This document shows, one piece after another, positions 11,355-23,500 of a stretch of 64,000 nt of DNA. The DNA comes from Hyalella azteca (Eukaryota > Arthropoda > Malacostraca > Amphipoda > Hyalellidae): the NCBI RefSeq assembly GCF_000764305.2, contig NW_025935888.1:310001-374000 (forward strand), written 5' to 3'. The first letter of the stretch is position 1; the number at the start of each line of letters is the position of its first letter. A program made the position numbers and the translations under genes. Below the pieces are notes generated by a model. It was not told the DNA's origin. It saw nothing but the letters and a program-made list of their open reading frames with translations, and searched no databases.

Positions 11355-13540
11355 TAGAAAGCTTTTGCTTCACACTCAAAATTCATGAATGTGGAGTGAA
11401 TTAATACCAAACTCGTCTGCTGCTGTTGACTTATACAGTGAAAAATGAATCTATAATCAACAAAAAAATTTAAACCATGTCGTTGACTACTCATAGCCAT
11501 GCAAATGCCCCGCGCGAACGTTGCAATGCTACGTCGACATCTTAAGCGTTTTCTGATCTTCATTTTTTCTCCTAAGTAAGTGCGTAATAAGGAAAAAACC
11601 GCGTATAAATTTATGCAGAAGTGAGAATAAATAATAAAGTATGGACAATTATAGCTTTCATAATACTTTTAACAATTTCGGCAGGCATGTAGGAGGCCAA
11701 TATATTAGTCAGTCAATGAAAATTCATCGAATTGATTCATTTAAACTGCATGACCCGGCTTGACGTATCAATTACGGGTATTCGTGATCGTACGTTTGAG
11801 GATTCGCATTTTTCACGAGTCACCCGTATAGGCTATCGCTCCGAGTGATCAGTCGTAATAAATAGGTTTGAATACAGCCGTGTGCAACAGCGTAATATTC
11901 ATGCTATAAAATGGCAGTGAAGAGTTTGAATTGCGGTAATAAGTTTAGAGTTAACATTGCTATATCAATGCAGTATTGACTACCTATGTAGAGGCTATTC
12001 TTCTAAAATGTTGTGACAGTCTTCTCAGGAGTGCCACTATTTGTTAATAATAATATATAATAGAAAGTTTCCATTAAATAACACTCCTTGATAACTTTCT
12101 TTAATATAGGAATAAAGCCTACAAATAATTTTTTCTGACGCGTATCCAATTTTCAAAATTACTAATTTCATCCCAACGTCAAATCCACCAACAAGCCATG
12201 TATTATTTTACATTATTAATTTTTGAGCATCATTTAATAAATTTGCATTTTTAGTGAATGACTTCACTCAAGATATTGGAATCAATGTAGTCAGATCAAT
12301 AATATTGCTTTTATAAATTGTTACACGTGTTTACACGAGTTTACTGAAGATCTATGAAAAACATTCACTGTTTTTGCGCGCCTAATTTCAGCAAACCTTC
12401 CGCGTGTTTTGATAGCCACTCAGAAGATAAAAAAGCAACAACATTAAAAAGTTTTAATCTCATGAATTGGAGAGACGTCTTTCGCTGGACTATATTTTCC
12501 AGCAAACGTAAAAAACGCCGCGTTAGCATTACTTCCTCCGTGCTCCAAAGACTCCACTTCTTACAGCCGTCTCAATGTGAAGCCAAGGCCTTAGGGTAAT
12601 TGATGGTTGTTTCTACCCCATAAATCCACTTGACTCCTACATACCAGGCTTAGGATAAAACGCTCACATGGACCCCAATTTATGGGTCTAGGTAGCAGGG
12701 CTCGAATTCTCTGGAGTTTGCGCTCATTTGGCATGCAGGCTTAAAGGCACATGCCCACTAGGACGCCGACCCAAGCTAAAGCCGTCCCATAATTTAACCT
12801 TCATCCGGTATATGCTTGAGATTTCAGTGATATTTCCACATTGTGCGAATGCTATGAGCAATTTACAGGCATAGAAAGCAAGTTTCGACCTATCAGGTTG
12901 ATGTTGGGGGAAGTTAATATATAAAATGGAAATTACGTACAGCTGTCATGGATGTAGAGTTCGAGTTTTGCGCTCATCTAGCGCTTAGATACTGGACTAA
13001 TTTTATTATAATCATCAAGAAAATTATAGATTATGCACTTAATTTTTATGAATAACTATTTTATAATTTATAACAATTGTAGCATGTGAGTTCAAGCATA
13101 AAAACGGGGCAGACATTCAGCTTGGCCAGCAATCGTATGTTTGGAGGCAATAATGTTGTTGTTTTTTCCTGTTGAACGTAAAGGTGAGAACGGCGCCTAA
13201 TTTGTGACGGTGACTGGGCATTATTGCTGTTGTTATTGATGTTGCTGTTCTTTTTGATGTTGCTGTTGTTGCTCACATGCTGTATTAGACAAATCGAAAA
13301 GTTCTCTTAATGCGACCTGGGTTGCCGTTTATGTCTTTGAACCTTTTTACAGCGGTTAAGTTTTTGTATTCATAGCGGAATTTAATTTTGAACACTGCGC
13401 CAAATCCACTCATATATCTCGCAGAAAAATTATTTGTGTGCGTGAGTTTTACCCAATAAACAATTATTTGAATAATATTTAAAGAATTGTGGAGAAGATT
13501 CAAGACGCGAAATACTTTGAGTTGCAAGGAATTTTTGGGG
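11355..13540. other. noncoding, no gene seen
   Basis: AT-rich unique sequence. The stretch 12650-12800 is richer in GC and contains a GCAGGGCTCGAATTC segment that looks faintly tRNA-B-box-like, but there is no matching A box or cloverleaf. At 13200-13270 a short GTTGTT/GTTGCT-rich stretch opens an Asn/Ser-rich minus-strand frame of no significance. Confidence 0.5.
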
Positions 13541-13635
13541 GGATGACAAGTATGGGCTATGTGGATGACAAGTATGGGCTATGTGGATGACAAGTATGGG
13601 CTATGTGGATGACAAGTATGGGCTATGTGGATGAC
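13541..13635. repeat. 22-bp minisatellite, ~4 units
   Basis: Four nearly identical units of GGATGACAAGTATGGGCTAT plus GT, followed by a partial fifth. Confidence 0.95.
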
Positions 13636-15319
13636 GAATATTTCATTACAATAACTCCAGTTCAACTTCTACGACTCGCATAAAATTCACGGGTTTTCGA
13701 GTATTTATTCTACAATACACAAACGGGACTAACCGAAGTCGTGTGAATATTCTTACCTAAGTCATTTATTAACCATCTTCTGCCCATCGCTTCCATTACG
13801 CTATTCATCCCAAAATAGTGAATTAATTACTCATGACTAAGCCATCACATTGTTCCTCTTATTCATTATGTTATTAAGTGCTGATTTCCCGGTAGGAATA
13901 TTAACTTTTCCTTCAGCAGTAGGCTGGCGTATAATCAATTCGATTTCAACGGAGACTGTCTCACTTCTCAGCAAATTCAGCCAAAATTATGAAAAGCTCG
14001 TTGACCAAGAGCAAAGAAACTTACAAGCGATTCTCTTCGAATTTCCCTTTATTTTGCTTGCTAAATGCAAAAAATATTTGCAATTTTTCTTAAATCTTCC
14101 GTTTTCAATTTTTTTTATCTAGCGTCTGCATGACAGCTTGAAATATGGGAATTGATTTTTTATATTCGCTGGTTCCAAGTCGCTTCTAGCTTCTCAAGAT
14201 CTTGCCGAAAAAGAGTAACCGATAAAAAAATAAAATGAGAAACAAATTCGTACGATTTGTCTCAAATAGAGTAATTCTGCAGTAAATTTGTAATAAAATT
14301 TTAGTCATTTCGGTCACGATGATCCAGGAAAGTTTTTCGTAAATAATCAAAACATAAATCTCTTATTTGTCAATGCCTTGATAATGTGTAATTGTTGGCT
14401 AATTAATCATAACTCAAAGCCCAAATTAGATGAACAAAATTGAATGTATTTGTTTAAATTCTGGAGTATTGACCAGTAAGGCAATTTCTGTAACTTTTCA
14501 TTTACGCTTTTACTTCAAGCTTTTTTGTCGTATAGCAATGACAATTTCATAGTTCCAGTAGCTGATGAGACAGATATAGGTACGTGTAACATTCATATGC
14601 GTGTCTCCTGTCAAAATTATATAATTATTGATTTCTAATTCTAATTCTCTAATAACATAACAAGATTTATTATATTCATTATCTTCCTTAGTAATAACCT
14701 CGATTAAAGTAATAACCTTTACTAAAATTGGTTTAAGTAAAATGCTTGCCTGGTGCCGAAGATACTTCTCCTCCAGCTGGCCTTATCATAAAAAAATTAA
14801 ATCCTAAAGCCTATATCACAAGTTTCCTACTTCCTTGTTTCTCCTCTTTTTTTAATATTATTTACCCATCCTATTTTCATTGCTAAATTGTTCGGTCTCA
14901 AGCCATAATAATAAAATTCCTTTAGGGACTCTGAAAGTCCGGCTAAACCGACGAGGACTGTGGACAACGTTTGCGGTACCGAAATAATCCCGAGTCTTCT
15001 CCGCTCTTCTGAATGGACGATGCTACGAATTTACGGTTTGTTCTCTCACGAGTTTTGTGCGCCGTGTTTGTGTTTCGAATTTGTGCCTTATTTTGTGCAC
15101 AAACGTTTGTATCTACTTGGCTTTTTGGTCTCTGACAAACGCCATTCGTTTTTTTTTCAGCGCTCCAGGAAAACCCGTGGCCATTTACGACTATTGCTTG
15201 CGCTCGCAAAAAAATGTAGCTTTTATGTGGTCACTTTCCGTGCTGCAGATGAGAAGCCTGAGCAGGTGGCCATTGAATTCTCAGCCACAGATTATTTCAT
15301 AATTTTATTTATTATATTT
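13636..15319. other. noncoding, no supported gene
   Basis: AT-rich sequence up to about 14930, then less AT-rich. At 15145-15160 a run of T ending in CAG resembles a splice acceptor followed by about 130 bp of open frame, but no family is recognisable and no matching donor is visible. I do not call an exon. Confidence 0.4.
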
Positions 15320-15348
15320 TCAGGATGTTATGTCTCATAACATCCTGA
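15320..15348. repeat. perfect 13-bp hairpin beside satellite block
   Basis: TCAGGATGTTATG (15320-15332) and its exact reverse complement (15336-15348) flank a 3-base loop, TCT. It lies 7 bases before a block of three adjacent minisatellites. Confidence 0.9.
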
Positions 15349-15355
15349 GGTTTGT

Positions 15356-15726
15356 CATCAGCAGCGGCAACATCAGCAACGGCAACATCAGCAGCGACAA
15401 CATCAGCAGCGGCAACATCAGCAGCGGCAACTTCAGCAGCGACAACATCAGCAGCGGCAACGTCAGCTACGGCAACATCAGCAACGGCAACATCACCAGC
15501 GACAACATCAGCAGCGGCAACTTCAGCAACGGCAACATCAGCAGCGACAACATCAGCAGCGGCAACGTCAGCAGCGGCAACTTCAGCAGCGACAACATCA
15601 GCAGCGGCAACGTCAGCTACGGCAACATCAGCAACGGCAACATCAGCAGCGGCAACATCAGCAACGGCAACATCAGCAGCGACAACATCAGCAGCGGCAA
15701 CATCAGCAGCGGCAACATCAGCAGCG
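15356..15726. repeat. 15-bp GGCAACATCAGCAGC repeat
   Basis: About 24 units of a 15-bp repeat (GGCAACATCAGCAGC with GACAAC, CTTCAGC and AACGGC variants), ending at the single N at 15727. All frames stay open because the unit is divisible by three, giving low-complexity frames on both strands that should not be annotated as proteins. Confidence 0.96.
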
Positions 15727-15727
15727 N

Positions 15728-16018
15728 AACGTGCAGGTAACAGAGACACATCACGACAACGTGCAGGTAACAGAGACACATCACGACAACGTGCAGGTAA
15801 CAGAGACACATCACGACAACGTGCAGGTAACAGAGACACATCACGACAACATGCAGGTAACAGAGACACATCACGACAACGTGCAGGTAACAGAGACACA
15901 TCACGACAACGTGCAGGTAACAGAGACACATCACGACAACGTGCAGGTAACAGAGATACATCACGACAACATGCAGGCAACAGAGACACATCAAGACAAC
16001 AAGCAGGTAACAGGGACA
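15728..16018. repeat. 30-bp minisatellite
   Basis: About ten units with AACGTGCAGGTAACAGAGAC and ACATCACGAC. It begins immediately after the N at 15727 and passes into the next array through the shared core CATCACGAC/ATCACGACAC. Confidence 0.96.
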
Positions 16019-16818
16019 CATCACGACACTCACAATAATATCACGACACTCACAATAATATCACGACACTCACAATAATATCACAACACTCACAATAATA
16101 TCACGACACTCACAATAACATCACGACACTCACAATAATATCACGACACTCACAATAATATCACGACACTCACAATAATATCACGACACTCACAATAATA
16201 TCACGACACTCACAATAATATCACGACACTCACAATAATATCACGACACTCACAATAATATCACGACACTCACAATAATATCACGACACTCACAATAATA
16301 TCACGACACTCACAATAATATCACGACACTCACAATAATATCACGACACTCACAATAATATCACGACACTCACAATAATATCACGACACTCACAATAATA
16401 TCACGACACTCACAATAATATCACGACACTCACAATAATATCACGACACTCACAATAATATCACGACACTCACAATAATATCACGACACTCACAATAATA
16501 TCACGACACTCACAATAATATCACGACACTCACAATAATATCACGACACTCACAATAATATCACGACACTCACAATAATATCACGACACTCACAATAATA
16601 TCACGACACTCACAATAATATCACGACACTCACAATAATATCACGACACTCACAATAATATCACGACACTCACAATAATATCACGACACTCACAATAATA
16701 TCACGACACTCACAATAACATCACGACACTCACAATAATATCACGACACTCACAATATCACGACACTCACAATAATATCACGACACTCACAATAATATCA
16801 CGACACTCACAAAATATC
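16019..16818. repeat. 20-bp minisatellite, ~40 units
   Basis: About 40 copies of TCACGACACTCACAATAATA, almost without variation, the largest and most homogeneous array in the window. Its TCACGAC end is shared with the 30-bp array on the left. The high identity implies recent expansion or partial assembly collapse. Confidence 0.98.
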
Positions 16819-17328
16819 ACAATATCTCATAACTCTCCAGTCCCGTGGGAACTATTGGCGCGAGGCTCCCAGGTTTCACCGGCCAACTTACGTCTTTTTT
16901 TCTGTGAAAAAACTTATTTTTTTCTGTGGAAAAACGTGGCTTCCTGTGCGCATTTATACTGACTTTTTTACCCTCGTGAAGGATTCGAAAATTTGAGGCT
17001 TTCTCCCTCGAAATGGCAATGCGCAACGGCTGCATTCCTAGCGGGACTGTCGCTAGTCCAACAACATCTGCAAGTATGAATCGGCGGAGCAGGTTTGATT
17101 ATGGACCATTATTTCTTGAACGGACACTTTTTTATACTAATAATTTTATTAATTATTATTGTTCATTATTAACGTTAGGTACATTATTATTTATTTTGAT
17201 ATTAAATGGTCAATTTTATTAATTTGCATATAAGCAAAAATTAAAACCGTAATTTTAGCGGAGTATCGCAGGTCAGTCCGATAATATTGCCACCCATATT
17301 TCTTTGAGTGTGATATGATCGCCGATTG
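16819..17328. other. noncoding, no gene seen
   Basis: Unique sequence with several T-rich tracts at 16896-16935, GC-richer at 17025-17095. No gene was recognised. Confidence 0.5.
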
Positions 17329-17704
17329 ATGCGAGATCGTCGACTGGGATTAAGGAGATCGTCGACTGGGATTAAGGAGATCGTCGACTGGGATTAAGGA
17401 GATCGTCAATTGGGATTAAGTAGATCGACGATTGGGATTAAGGATATCGTAGATTGGGACTAAGGAGATCGACGATTGGGATTAAGGATATCGTACATTG
17501 GGACTAAGGAGATCGTCGATTGGGATTAAGTAGATCGTCGATTGGGATTAAGGAGATCGTCGATTGGGATTAAGTAGATCGACGATTGGGATTAAGGATA
17601 TCGTAGATTGGGACTAAGGAGATCGTCGATTGGGATTAAGTAGATCGTCGATTGGGATTAAGGAGATCGTCGACTGGGATTAAGGAAATCGTCGATTGGG
17701 ATTA
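17329..17704. repeat. 22-bp minisatellite, ~17 units
   Basis: About 17 units of GAGATCGTCGACTGGGATTA plus AG, with variants (GTAGATTGGGACTAAG, TACATTGGGAC) that recur in a block of four units, suggesting duplication of a higher-order block. It ends at the N at 17705. Confidence 0.95.
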
Positions 17705-17705
17705 N

Positions 17706-17850
17706 CTGTCAGTCGACGACGTCAGAGACACGCCCCTCTCTGTCAGTCGACGACGTCAGAGACACGCCCCTCTCTGTCAGTCGACGACGTCAGAGACACG
17801 TCCATCTCTGTCAGTTGACGGCGTCAGAGACACGTCCCTCTCTGTCAGTT
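17706..17850. repeat. 34-bp minisatellite, ~4 units
   Basis: Units contain CTGTCAGTCGACGACGTCAG and AGACACGCCCCTCT. The array starts directly after the N at 17705 and has a different unit from the array before it. Confidence 0.93.
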
Positions 17851-19606
17851 AAGTTCGTATGATTTACTCCATCAGGAAATATTTTGATTATTAACTTCAG
17901 GTACGGGATAATTAAGGCATTGGTCATCTAACATGAGATCTTGGAACAAGAACAAGTATATAATTATTAATGATATCTCTAATGTTCTAATGTATGAAAA
18001 TACTCACAATCAATATTGATATATCGACCACAGAGTAATAATATAAATAAACCTCACAGTTCCGTGATGTTTGTTCAGCTTATCAGTTGATAATGCATGA
18101 TAAGTGGTCGTCTGCCATTGTTCATCACCGTTTTCCGTTAGTTTACTGTAATTTTTCGGCTATTTTAAACGAATTTTATTCTATTCGTTTGTGCTGTAAT
18201 ATATGCTGCAGTCTTCGTACCGGCGCCATTGTCGAGATTTTAACTAAGTAATGAGACTAATGTCGCTCTCTAATGACACTCTAATGGGTTTTGTTTGCTG
18301 TAAATGCCGCAAATTTATCTTATTGATTCTAATCTTCGAGCGTCGCGGTCGAATAATTTCTGATAAATAACTTGTTTGACGACTTCTTTTGACTTAACTA
18401 GCCAATTAACTGCCACGCCATGCAACGGATAGTCCGATATTTGTGAAAAACTTATAAACGTTTATTATCGAATCGATTCTATATACAAACATATGCAGTT
18501 AGATGCAGACAAGTCAGCGTTTATTAATGCATATACCAACAGCTGTTCATCATTAGCTCCGTAATAGCATGCCTGTAATGTTAAGATTGCATACTGCCAG
18601 TGCCAAATGCCTACTAAATTGTAAAGTATGTACAAGTGTTGGCTCGACATTTGTAAGCCGATATTTTAGGGTACAGTGTGTTATGTGGAGGGATTACCGA
18701 TACAAATATTTTTCAAAATATTATCAAGAATTGGTTTAAAATGTATTCCACGATTTTATTATTAATTCGTAGACATTTGTTTCGCGGAAACTAAATAATT
18801 TATAGTTGTAGCAATTTTGTTAGTGTTGTGGTCGATATTCGTTGAAAATCCTGTGCTTATGAGGACTTATTTTATGCTGTTGTACGTCTAATTATGAATT
18901 CTAGTTTTGAAATTTGTTATATATTATAAATAAATTGAGACAGTCAAGCCATCAAATTTCCTTCAGAATAAAATTAGATTTAATACCGTACCAAATGATC
19001 GTTATCGATTATTTCTTCTACGTAAATAATCAATTAATGAACGTAATATATGATTATTTATCATATAGCAACGACGTTATCTAAACAGCATTCATTTTGA
19101 ATTTAAATTATCGAACAATTTTATCCATTTTTTAGGTCCAGAAAAATCATAAATGTGTAAATGTTTCTGTTGTAAATTTGGGTTTCAGTTACTATTTTCA
19201 TGAATGAAGACCTGATTACATCATCTGAATTTTTTCGCTATTTTTTCATCTTTAAATTTTGTCAACACAATTTTATTTTTGTGTTATATCAGAATTATGC
19301 ATTTCATATGAATAAAATGCCAAAGAAATAAAATGTTTTCCCACATTGAACTAATTAAAATATTGAGATCTGTTCACTGATGCCTTTTCTCTTGCTGATT
19401 AATGTGCTGTCATTGAGACAGTATTTAATAGATTTTTGGTTAAAATGGGAATCTTTGCAATTCGAAGTAATCAGTTGACGTATAAAATGAACGTGGTGAG
19501 CATCAAGAGTAGCAACGGAGTAATAACTAAATGGATCAAATATGAAACAGACTATCGGACGCGAAAAATTCAGTTTGTAAACTTTGGTTATAGACATATA
19601 ACGTAG
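17851..19606. other. noncoding, no gene seen
   Basis: AT-rich unique sequence. No supported coding frame, RNA gene or transposon end. Confidence 0.5.
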
Positions 19607-19905
19607 ACAAGCACAGCAACAAACACAAAGCAGACAAGCACAGCAACACTCATAAAGTATGCAGGCACAGCAACACACAGAAAGTATACAGGCACAGCAA
19701 CTCACAGAAAGTATACAAGTACAGCAACACACAGAAAATATACATATACAGAATCACAGAAAGTATACAAGCACAGCAACACACAGAAAGTATACAAGCA
19801 CAGCAACACACAGAAAGTATACAGGTACAGAAACACAGAAAGTATACAAGCACAGCAACACACAGAAAGTATACAAGCACAGCAACACACTGAAGGTATA
19901 CAAAC
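19607..19905. repeat. 27-bp minisatellite, ~11 units
   Basis: Units contain ACAAGCACAGCAACACACAG and AAAGTAT; the first units are more diverged. The minus strand gives Cys-rich frames and the plus strand Gln/Thr-rich frames, both from the repeat. Confidence 0.93.
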
Positions 19906-20210
19906 GTGGTCGGATTTCATTTCTTGCAGCCGGAAAAAAATGCTACGAAGTTCGTTTTCGACTCAATATCGAAACGCAACTCAGCTTGCGAAGAGGCAAG
20001 CAGGCAGAACGCTTGCATTGTGCTTTCGTTGGCTTGGCCGATAAAAAATATGTTGTTGCAAGCAAATAGCACAAAAGAAGAGCCCAGTTCTCTCTCATGG
20101 CTGCATCCGATACTGTTGATGGCAAGCCGACGTATAACGGCGGTGACATACCTGCGCCTCTTTGCGATGCAGGGAAAAAATTTAGCGTAGGAGCTTTGGG
20201 TGAACTACCT

Positions 20211-20520
20211 TGAACAGTCCAGGTGTAGGTGCCTCGGATGTTTCAACCTGCCTAGTCCAGGTGTAGGTGCCTCGGATGTCCTAACTTGCCTAGTCCAGGT
20301 GTAGGGGCCTCGGATGTCCTAACTTGCCTAGTCCAGATGTAGGTGCCTCGGATGTCACAACTTGCCTAGTCCAGGTGTAGGTGCCTCGGATGTCCCAACT
20401 TGCCTAGTCCAGGTGTAGGTGCCTCGGATGTCCTAACTTGCCTAGTCCAGGTGTAGGTGCCTCGTCTTTTAAAGGTTGCCTAGTTCAGATGTAGTTGCTT
20501 CGGCTGTTCCAACTTACCTA
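20211..20520. repeat. 38-bp minisatellite, ~8 units
   Basis: Units contain TAGTCCAGGTGTAGGTGCCT and CGGATGTC-TAACTTGCC. It decays at its right end into isolated AGGTGTAGGT motifs up to about 20560. Confidence 0.94.
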
Positions 20521-23500
20521 GGTGTAGGTAGTAGGTGCCTAGAGTTGTAGGTGCCTATATATTAGGTGTACCATCGTTTTTATACCCGGATCCCTACAAT
20601 CAATCAACGTTATTATTTTAAGTGGAAAGATGCTATGGAGAGAACAGTTGATCTGCAGGTATTGTATGACGAATTGTACGACAATTCCTGTTTCTTATTG
20701 CAAGCAAATGAACAACAGCCAGGTAGAGAAATCCTTTCCTTCCTGTTGAAGATCACAATGCTATTCGTACCAAGCTTCGCGCAGTAACTCAACTAATTCC
20801 GGTGTCGCGGACACACTTTTTCATGCAGATTGCCTGCCGCACTTCAAAGCCCGCCCACCGATTTGTTGTGTCGGACATTTGAGCGGATTTTTTATCTGGC
20901 TTTGCTAGCCTTGAGTTGTCGAGTTGCATTGTACGATTGGTTTGCTTTTGTTGCAAGCAATCAGCATAGGTATGCATGCGGAGGCTTCAAGCACATCTGC
21001 TTTATTTTCTTGCGGCTGCAAATGCCCCCCTAACCGGAACGGAGTTTGTGAATGTACGAAATTTTTTGTCTGCAAGCAAATCGCCGTTGAAGGATCGGTG
21101 ACTGCGTGAGTCTATGGAATTGCTTGTGTGCCTCCTGCAAGCAATGGTGCGTGCAAAGCCGACTCTGTATGAGCAATTGTATAAAGCGTAACGGTAGCCT
21201 ACTTGTGTGCTTGCAAGCTCAGAGTTATTGCAGCAGCCGGACAGATCAAAAGCGCCGCCATTATGTTGCTTTTGTTCACAGCCGCCCAAGTTATAGAGCA
21301 TCAAAATGAAACTAATAACTGAAGGCATTCAATAACCAAACCGTCAAGATCGGCAAAGGCAAGAACGGCGCTTATGGCAAGAACACCGGCGAAGCTTCAC
21401 CAAGAACAAATCTTGCAACGGCCGCGCTTCTTGGCTTTGTAGTTTCCTCGTGTATATGTGCAGCAGTGATGCAGCTTTTTGTCACGATATTCGTTACAGT
21501 TGGACAGCCAAAAATATCTTTGAACACTTTTTGCCTTAAGAGCCACATGATGTTATGGGAGGAACTGAGTTTTCATAAGAGGCGCTTTTTTCAAGCAAAT
21601 TTACACTCAAAACTGATTCATTGGAGCTTCATATCATGAAGCGTTACGCAAGCAGACATGTAGAAGGTTGAAGCTGGTGTCATTCAGAAGATTATCCAGG
21701 CGTCTGATGTCGCAAATTCGATCTCTGTATCACACCCACGAATGTTTTTGCTAAAAGCTTCATGTAGAAACTTTTTCTCACTGCCATGCCTTGAATGCGT
21801 AATTGAAGTTGCTTCACATAACCAGCCCATTAAGACATAGTTACTATTACTCATAAGATTATATGTTAATTGACATTTGTAATGACGTTTTTGCTTACAT
21901 AGTCCTTCCCGAATGAGTATGGGCAAAATGCTTGGAGCGCGAAAGAGGTTCGCAAGTTATATATTCGGTGCCATGCTTGAATTGTTTCGATCGTTATCGA
22001 TTTATCTTCCACAAATTTTGGGCACTGTGAACAATTAATTCACGTGAGGGGTATTTTACAATTCAGCACCCGAGTCATGCAAGATATCACAGTAAATATT
22101 GAACAGCATATATAAATTGCGTCAGTTTCTTTAATTCAAATGAATGGGTCGTCCATACTAAAATGATTACTTCGGTGTTATTTTTAATGCTATTGGGATA
22201 ATCTGCCTTGCCTATAGTATCTAATTAATACTATTTAATGATCATTACAACAAAAATAGGTCAAAAAGTTATAAACTGACAGAAAACACATGCGCAGCTT
22301 TTCCAAAGTAGCCCAAATAACACAATAATTTTTTATTATACAGAAAAGCGTCACTACAATTAACTGCAATACCGGTTAAAGGATACGCCTTCCGGACAGC
22401 CAATTTCCCAGCAATGATAAGTGTAGTCTTAAATTAAGTAGATCGATCTCCATTTATATTTACATTACAGCAAAACTTTTCTAACTATAAATTCAGCTCT
22501 GCGTGTGCTGTTCATTCCTATTTAGGTCTTCAACTCGCTGCAACAGGATCTAACAATTCTTCCTGTATTGATTAAATTTCTTATCATAAAGCATCACGCA
22601 CATCGTTACTTTGCTTTTAAGTTTTTTCTCGCTACTTTGCATCGGAGATGTAATTCCGTAAGTGTTCAGGCGAAACCTTGTGGCACAAGAACTAAACAAA
22701 TTTCAATTTTTTTACGTACGAAAAAATCTTTACTTCTCGGATTAACATGTTGGAAAGCTTAATTATTAATTATTCGTGATAAAAATTAAAATGGTACAAC
22801 AGCGCATGGATAATGAAGGGGCGTCTTGGGCCGAAATTTTCAGCACTTCTTCACACTTTTCAAATACCTTCACTCTCCTTCAAATAGCAAAACTGTGCAA
22901 CCGTGACTCAGAACCCAGAATTTTGAATTCCAGAATCGCCAAAAATAGAAGAGAGTTCATAGAAATTCTGCAACCCAACACATAGACTATTTAAGTAACT
23001 TAACTTTTTATCGATGGGAACCGATTTTAAATAAAACGTACGAGTTGGCATAGATTTTGGCCTAATACTAGAGGTCTCTTATTTTTAGAAATAAAATACG
23101 CACGTTGCTAAAATGGCGCACACAGTTCTGGTTGAATCTAGTGATTAAATGACACTGATTCTGTTATATGTGTAGCAGAATGAGGTATGATTGCGTTTTC
23201 ATTGATAGTTGCCAGCACTTAAAATGAAATAAAAGAATAAATTGGAATAGTTAATTGAATCGTATATTTCGTTATTAAAAAAGTTTAAGTTAATTAATTG
23301 TTAATGGATTTTTGGCCTCCAAATAAGGTGGAACAAGATCCATTTTTTAATGGAATGTCAGTAGATAAAATAATTCCAGCTTCAGGCCCATGACTCGCAT
23401 TGAGATACACAAGCGCAGTCTAATTGTATTAATGAAGTGGATTAAGATCTGCCAGACTGCCACTGCTGCCTGCAGTCTATGTGTACCCGACGAATTGAGG

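Noticed and set aside
12650..12800. tRNA-like or SINE head around GCAGGGCTCGAATTC
   Set aside because: No A box at the right distance and no cloverleaf can be folded by eye.
15145..15300. Possible exon after a T-rich tract ending in CAG
   Set aside because: An acceptor-like site with an open frame, but no recognisable protein and no donor; too weak.
15312..16078. Frames up to 235 codons rich in Ala/Val/Asp or Ser/Asn/Gly
   Set aside because: They follow 15- and 30-bp satellites and cross an N; no non-repetitive domain.
19355..20069. Cys-rich minus-strand frames that might suggest a secreted peptide
   Set aside because: The Cys pattern is the reverse strand of the 27-bp repeat and has no signal peptide followed by a unique domain.
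20830..21310. Cys-rich plus-strand frames (CGCKCPPNRNGVCEC and similar)
   Set aside because: Several overlapping frames are Cys-rich because of TGCAAGCAA-type motifs; no single frame is longer than expected or bounded by splice sites.
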